From NCBI GenBank assembly GCA_903897985.1, contig CAIUDS010000356.1, forward strand, positions 1-8,624: 8,624 bases of DNA, read 5' to 3'. The notes beneath the pieces were generated by a model that saw nothing but the letters and a program-made list of their open reading frames with translations, searched no databases and was not told the DNA's origin. A program made the position numbers and the translations under genes. This document shows, one piece after another, positions 5,460 to 8,624 of the stretch; the stretch's first letter is position 1, and every line of letters begins with the position of its first letter. This DNA comes from an uncultured delta proteobacterium (GTDB lineage: Bacteria; RBG-13-61-14; DRUE01).

Positions 5460-6947
5460 GTGAGCCCAACAGAAAAAAAAATTAGCCGGGTGCTCTTGAT
5501 TTTCCCGCCCGTGGTCAATGTCCGGATGACCAATAACATGTGCGAACTCCCGCTCGGCATCGCCAGCCTCGCGGCCTGGATCAAGGACCGGGCGGAGGTA
5601 TTCTGCCTGGACGCGGCCCAGCAGGGTTATCATCATCTCGAAAAAATCCCGGACGGTTTTGTCCGCTATGGCCTTTCCGATCAAGACCTCCTGAAAAGGA
5701 TTGAGGAAATCAAGCCGGACCTGGTGGGATTTTCCTGCCTGTTCTCCAGCCAGTTCCCGATCATCCGCAAGCTGGTGGAGGAAATCAAAAAACTCGATCC
5801 CGCCATCGTCACCGTCGCCGGCGGCACGCATCCCTCGTTCCTGGCCGAACAATGTCTCGCCACCACCCAACTCGATTACATCATCCTGGCCGAAGGCGAA
5901 CTGGCGTTCGCCGGCCTGATTGACTGCCTCAACGGCAATGGCCGCGTGAGCGAAATCAAGGGGATCGCTTTCCGCGAAAACGGCCAAATCCGGGTCAACC
6001 GCGAGGCGGTGTTCCTCGAAGAGCTGGCCCAACTCCCCTTTCCCGCGCGCGAGCTTTTCGAGGTGGAAGGATATTTCAAGATCAACATTCCCATGCAGAC
6101 CCTGGCCCTTTCGCCCCGCTGTCTCGCGGTTTCCACCAGCCGCGGATGCCCCTACCGCTGCGGGTTCTGTTCCTCCACCTATCACTGGGGGCTCCGCTAC
6201 CGCACCCGGCCCGCGGACCAGGTTCTGGCCGAGCTCCGCGACCTGAAAACGCGCTACCGGATCGGCGAGATCAAATGGGAGGATGACAATGTCACCGGCG
6301 ACAAGAAGCGCGCGCGCGAAATTTTCTCGGGCATGGTTGAGCAGAAGCTGAACCTGCACTGGAATACCCCCAACGGGATCGCCATCTATACCCTGGACCG
6401 CGAGATGCTGGCGCTGATGAAGGAGTCCGGCTGCTATGAGATCACCGTGGCGGTTGAGAGCGGCGACCCTTGGGTGCTCAAGAACCTGATCAAGAAGCCG
6501 GTGGATTTGAACAAGACCGCGGAGATGATCAAGGTGGCCAAGCAACTCGGGATCGGCACCAATGGCTATTTCATCATCGGCTTCCCCGGCGAGACCCGCG
6601 AGCAGATCATGAACACCATAAATTACGCGCGGTCGCTCGAGCTGGACCGGATGTACATTTTCATGTTCACGCCCCTGCCGGGATCGCCCTTTGCGGCGCT
6701 GGTGATGGAAAACGGAAAACTGCCCAAGGACTACGATTTCGAGGCGCCCGCGAACTACTTCAAATCCACGCTGCAATTCTCGGAGGTGCCGCCCGGGGAG
6801 CTTTTAAAAATCCACCGCTCCGCTTTCTGGAGCGTCAACCTGGCCTTCCTTTACAAACATCCGGTCCGGTCCTTTAAAAAATACTGGACCACCTTTGCTC
6901 ATCATCCGGAATTCCTGTTCAAATTCTTTCGCTCGCTCGGACAATAG
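5460..6947 (+). CDS. B12-binding domain radical SAM protein, complete (paralogue of the 2075-3598 gene)
   Basis: 495 residues. B12 domain: VLLIFPPVV at 11-19, PLGIASLAAW at 31-40, VGFSCLFSSQF at 89-99, GGTHPSFL at 121-128, IILAEGE at 141-147. Radical SAM domain: TSRGCPYRCGFC with C230, C234 and C237, then SSTYHWG at 238-244, WEDDN at 273-277, VESGD at 332-336, FIIGFPGET at 371-379. The three cysteines and the YFKINIP segment (205-211) fall at exactly the same residue numbers as in the 507-aa protein on the other strand, so the two are close paralogues with different tails. The cobalt-ligating His position in DAAQQG (51-56) is Ala53. GTG is the only start that includes the full first strand with a short leader; GTG 5490 would cut into it. 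No Shine-Dalgarno is visible. Codons are more G+C-rich than in the paralogue. Substrate unknown. Confidence 0.93.
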   Translation: MSPTEKKISRVLLIFPPVVNVRMTNNMCELPLGIASLAAWIKDRAEVFCLDAAQQGYHHLEKIPDGFVRYGLSDQDLLKRIEEIKPDLVGFSCLFSSQFPIIRKLVEEIKKLDPAIVTVAGGTHPSFLAEQCLATTQLDYIILAEGELAFAGLIDCLNGNGRVSEIKGIAFRENGQIRVNREAVFLEELAQLPFPARELFEVEGYFKINIPMQTLALSPRCLAVSTSRGCPYRCGFCSSTYHWGLRYRTRPADQVLAELRDLKTRYRIGEIKWEDDNVTGDKKRAREIFSGMVEQKLNLHWNTPNGIAIYTLDREMLALMKESGCYEITVAVESGDPWVLKNLIKKPVDLNKTAEMIKVAKQLGIGTNGYFIIGFPGETREQIMNTINYARSLELDRMYIFMFTPLPGSPFAALVMENGKLPKDYDFEAPANYFKSTLQFSEVPPGELLKIHRSAFWSVNLAFLYKHPVRSFKKYWTTFAHHPEFLFKFFRSLGQ

Positions 6948-7004
6948 CAGGGCATTCCCACATCCCCGCGGGCCTGGCGGCCCACTCGCATCCAAGTCAT
7001 AATC

Positions 7005-7013
7005 TATTATAAT
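7005..7013 (+). promoter_or_regulatory. -10 element(s) immediately before the 7021 gene
   Basis: Overlapping TATTAT (7005-7010) and perfect TATAAT (7008-7013) lie 7-10 bases before ATG 7021, in an A+T-rich patch inside a G+C-rich region. The transcription start would fall about 1-4 bases before the ATG, and there is no Shine-Dalgarno. A matching -35 is poor (6985-6990, three of six bases at 17-bp spacing). Confidence 0.5.
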
Positions 7014-7020
7014 ATTCAAC

Positions 7021-7470
7021 ATGAGTTTGCTTTCTGGTGGCGCCGAAAATCAAGGTCCGGGCGGGGAATCGGCGACGCCGTTTATTCAGGCCCTGTGCGA
7101 GGCCATGATTTTCGAGGAACCCCCGGGGCTGGAGGAAACCGCCAAGAAAAAAGCCGTGACCGCGGCCGCCGAGTTCGTGCAGGGGCAGTTGAACAGCCTT
7201 CCCCTCCTGCTCCGGATCCTTTTTGGAATCGGGACCATCGGCTTCCGGGCCTTGGTTTGGCTAAGATATTTCAGAGGGTTCACCGGACTGCCCCTGGCGA
7301 AAAGGAGCCGGATCGTAGCCCGGTTTGCCTGGGGCAGGATTGCGCTTTTCCGGCAACTTTTTCGCGCCGTGCGCAGCACGGTTTTCCTGGCCTTCTACGA
7401 AATACCGGAAGTAAAGTCCGCGGTCAAGGATCCAGGCCCGCGAGAGCCCTCCCGGATGGGAGCGCAATGA
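7021..7470 (+). CDS. Small partner protein of GMC-type oxidoreductase
   Basis: 149 residues, mostly alpha-helical. The N-terminus is Gly/Glu-rich, then FIQALCEAMI at 21-30, a hydrophobic stretch about 57-84 that could touch the membrane, then FRGFTGLPLAKRSRIVARF at 84-102 and FRAVRSTVFLAFYEIPEVKSA at 114-134. The pattern of (R)F-x-x-LPxxKR, a helix with paired Arg, then a YY/FY-x-x-PxV segment near the end is what I know from the small helical domain that goes with Cys-rich GMC oxidoreductases: fused at the N-terminus in long-chain alcohol oxidases, or encoded separately just upstream in some bacteria. The gene overlaps the GMC gene by 4 bp (ATGA), so the two are translationally coupled and probably form a complex. 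The short hydrophobic region does not look like a cleavable signal peptide. Family assignment is from memory of motifs, not from a search. Confidence 0.75.
   Translation: MSLLSGGAENQGPGGESATPFIQALCEAMIFEEPPGLEETAKKKAVTAAAEFVQGQLNSLPLLLRILFGIGTIGFRALVWLRYFRGFTGLPLAKRSRIVARFAWGRIALFRQLFRAVRSTVFLAFYEIPEVKSAVKDPGPREPSRMGAQ
7458..7462 (+). promoter_or_regulatory. Ribosome binding site for the GMC oxidoreductase gene
   Basis: GGGAG, four bases before ATG 7467, lies inside the last codons of the upstream small-subunit gene. It fits translational coupling across the 4-bp overlap. Confidence 0.5.
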
Positions 7471-8624
7471 AACCGGACCTTCGGGCGCAAACCCTGGTGA
7501 TCGGCTCCGGCGCCGGGGGCGCGGTCATCGCCTTGGAACTGGCCGAGGCCGGCATGGAGGTCCTGGTGCTGGAGGAAGGCAACCGTTACGGTCTGACAGA
7601 CTACGGCGCTTCTCCGCCCGAGGCCATGAAAAAACTTTATCGCCGGCGGGGCATGACCCCCATCCTCGGCCCGGTTTCCATCGGCTATGTCGAGGGCTGC
7701 TGCGTGGGCGGCAGCACGGAAATCAACAGCGGCTTCTGGCAACGCACTCCCGACGAAACGCTGAATAAATGGAAATCTCAATATGGCCTCCTCTCGGCGG
7801 GCTCCAAAGACCTCGAGCCATATTTTGAGCGGGATGAACAGTCGCTGCATGTAAGCGTGACCGGCGGCGACTGGCCGGCGAGCACCCAGGTCCTGGCAAG
7901 AGGAATGAAAGCCCTGGGATGGTACGGTCACGAGAGTCCTCGGATCGCCCTCAACTGCCAGGACCGGAACGCCTGCGCCTGCGGCTGCCCCAGCGGCGCC
8001 AAACAGGGAATGAGCCGGTCCCTGATCCCACGAGCCGAGGCCAAAGGGGCGCGAATCCAGCCCAACTGCCGAGTCCGATCCCTGGTCAAAGACAACTCCA
8101 GGATTTCCGGGGTCATCGCCGAACAAAAAAATCCGGACGGCTCCGTTCGGTTATTGCGCATTTTTGCCGATCATATTTTTGTCTGCGCGGGCGCCACTGA
8201 AACGCCGGCCCTGCTCCGGCGCAGCGGGATCAAAAAAAATATCGGCAACAGTCTTTCCATCCATCCCATGCTGAAAGTGGTGGCGCGCTTTAAGGAAGAA
8301 CTGGACGCCGAACACAGTGTGATGCCTTTGATCCAGGTCAAGGAATTCCGGCCGAAATTGAGCATGGCCGGGGGTTTTTACACGCTGGGCCATCTGGCCA
8401 TGCTGCTCAGCGACAACTGGCCGCAAAACCGCTCCCTCATGAAATACCGCAAGCACATGGCTCCTTACCTGGCCGCAACCCGGAGCACGGGCAAAGGCTT
8501 CATCCGGGCCTTGCCGGGAAAAGAGTTAACCAACCTGATTTGGTATAGCCTTACCCGCCAGGACCTGGTCCACCTCAGCCAAGGCCTGGCCCGACTTTCC
8601 ACCCTGCTCCTCGCCGCGGGCGCC
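7467..8624 (+). CDS. GMC-family FAD-dependent oxidoreductase, N-terminal 386 residues (cut by window edge)
   Basis: The frame is open from ATG 7467 to the window end (exactly 386 codons). The N-terminus carries the FAD-binding dinucleotide fold: VIGSGAGGAV with G13, G15 and G18, and an acidic residue (E36) at the end of the second strand. GGSTEINSG at 81-89 is the GMC flavin-contact motif, and FVCAGATETPALL at 238-250 is the second GMC signature-like segment. A cysteine cluster, C164, C170, C172 and C174, followed by PSGAKQGMSRS, matches the Cys-rich bacterial and long-chain-alcohol-oxidase branch rather than choline dehydrogenases. The His/Asn active-site pair should lie in the missing C-terminal part. 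Members oxidise alcohols, sterols or sugars, passing electrons to oxygen or to another acceptor. Overlap with the 149-aa gene argues for a two-protein enzyme. The substrate cannot be read from this part. Confidence 0.9.
   Translation, partial: MKPDLRAQTLVIGSGAGGAVIALELAEAGMEVLVLEEGNRYGLTDYGASPPEAMKKLYRRRGMTPILGPVSIGYVEGCCVGGSTEINSGFWQRTPDETLNKWKSQYGLLSAGSKDLEPYFERDEQSLHVSVTGGDWPASTQVLARGMKALGWYGHESPRIALNCQDRNACACGCPSGAKQGMSRSLIPRAEAKGARIQPNCRVRSLVKDNSRISGVIAEQKNPDGSVRLLRIFADHIFVCAGATETPALLRRSGIKKNIGNSLSIHPMLKVVARFKEELDAEHSVMPLIQVKEFRPKLSMAGGFYTLGHLAMLLSDNWPQNRSLMKYRKHMAPYLAATRSTGKGFIRALPGKELTNLIWYSLTRQDLVHLSQGLARLSTLLLAAGA

Noticed and set aside
5391..6776. 461-codon reverse-strand open frame
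   Set aside because: It is fully antisense to the clear radical SAM gene at 5460. The length follows from G+C-rich codons leaving few stops on the opposite strand, and the product resembles no family.
7395..8126. 243-codon reverse-strand open frame
   Set aside because: It is antisense to the GMC oxidoreductase, whose frame carries the FAD-binding and GMC motifs.

Overview
The window is bacterial DNA of moderate-to-high G+C. It has Shine-Dalgarno sites before some genes and sigma70-like -10/-35 hexamers, and no rRNA, tRNA, CRISPR array, transposase or phage gene was seen. I cannot name the organism. Several cobalamin-binding (B12) radical SAM genes packed together is a pattern I associate with anaerobic or uncultured lineages (for example Desulfobacterota, Omnitrophota, Planctomycetota), but that is inference from gene content only.

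Layout. (1) 1-610, minus strand: N-terminal part of a B12-binding radical SAM protein, running off the left edge. (2) 741-1883, plus strand: a radical SAM protein whose B12 domain lacks about the first 80-100 residues. It lies head-to-head with gene 1, leaving only 130 bp between them. (3) 2075-3598, minus strand: complete 507-aa B12 radical SAM protein. (4) 3599-3997: 399-bp divergent spacer holding a possible 60-aa ORF (3669-3851, minus). (5) 3998-5404, plus: complete 468-aa B12 radical SAM protein. (6) 5460-6947, plus: complete 495-aa B12 radical SAM protein, a colinear paralogue of the 2075-3598 gene. (7) 7021-7470 and 7467-8624+, plus: a 149-aa small partner protein overlapping by 4 bp a GMC-type FAD oxidoreductase that runs off the right edge.

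How they may work together. The five radical SAM genes belong to one superfamily (N-terminal B12-binding Rossmann domain, then a CxxxCxxC radical SAM domain), whose known members mostly methylate or rearrange unactivated carbon or phosphorus centres. The GMC pair would oxidise an alcohol-type substrate. Radical methyltransfer or rearrangement plus alcohol oxidation would suit tailoring of a lipid or specialised metabolite, but nothing in the window identifies the substrate, and the GMC pair appears to have its own promoter.

Points of most interest: a near-consensus promoter (TTGACA-N17-TATTAT) placed so that the 5460 gene would be transcribed almost leaderless, with a similar -10/start geometry at 7021 and perhaps 3598; the 5'-truncated radical SAM gene at 741; the inverted paralogue pair; and absence of the canonical B12 lower-ligand histidine in every intact B12 domain.
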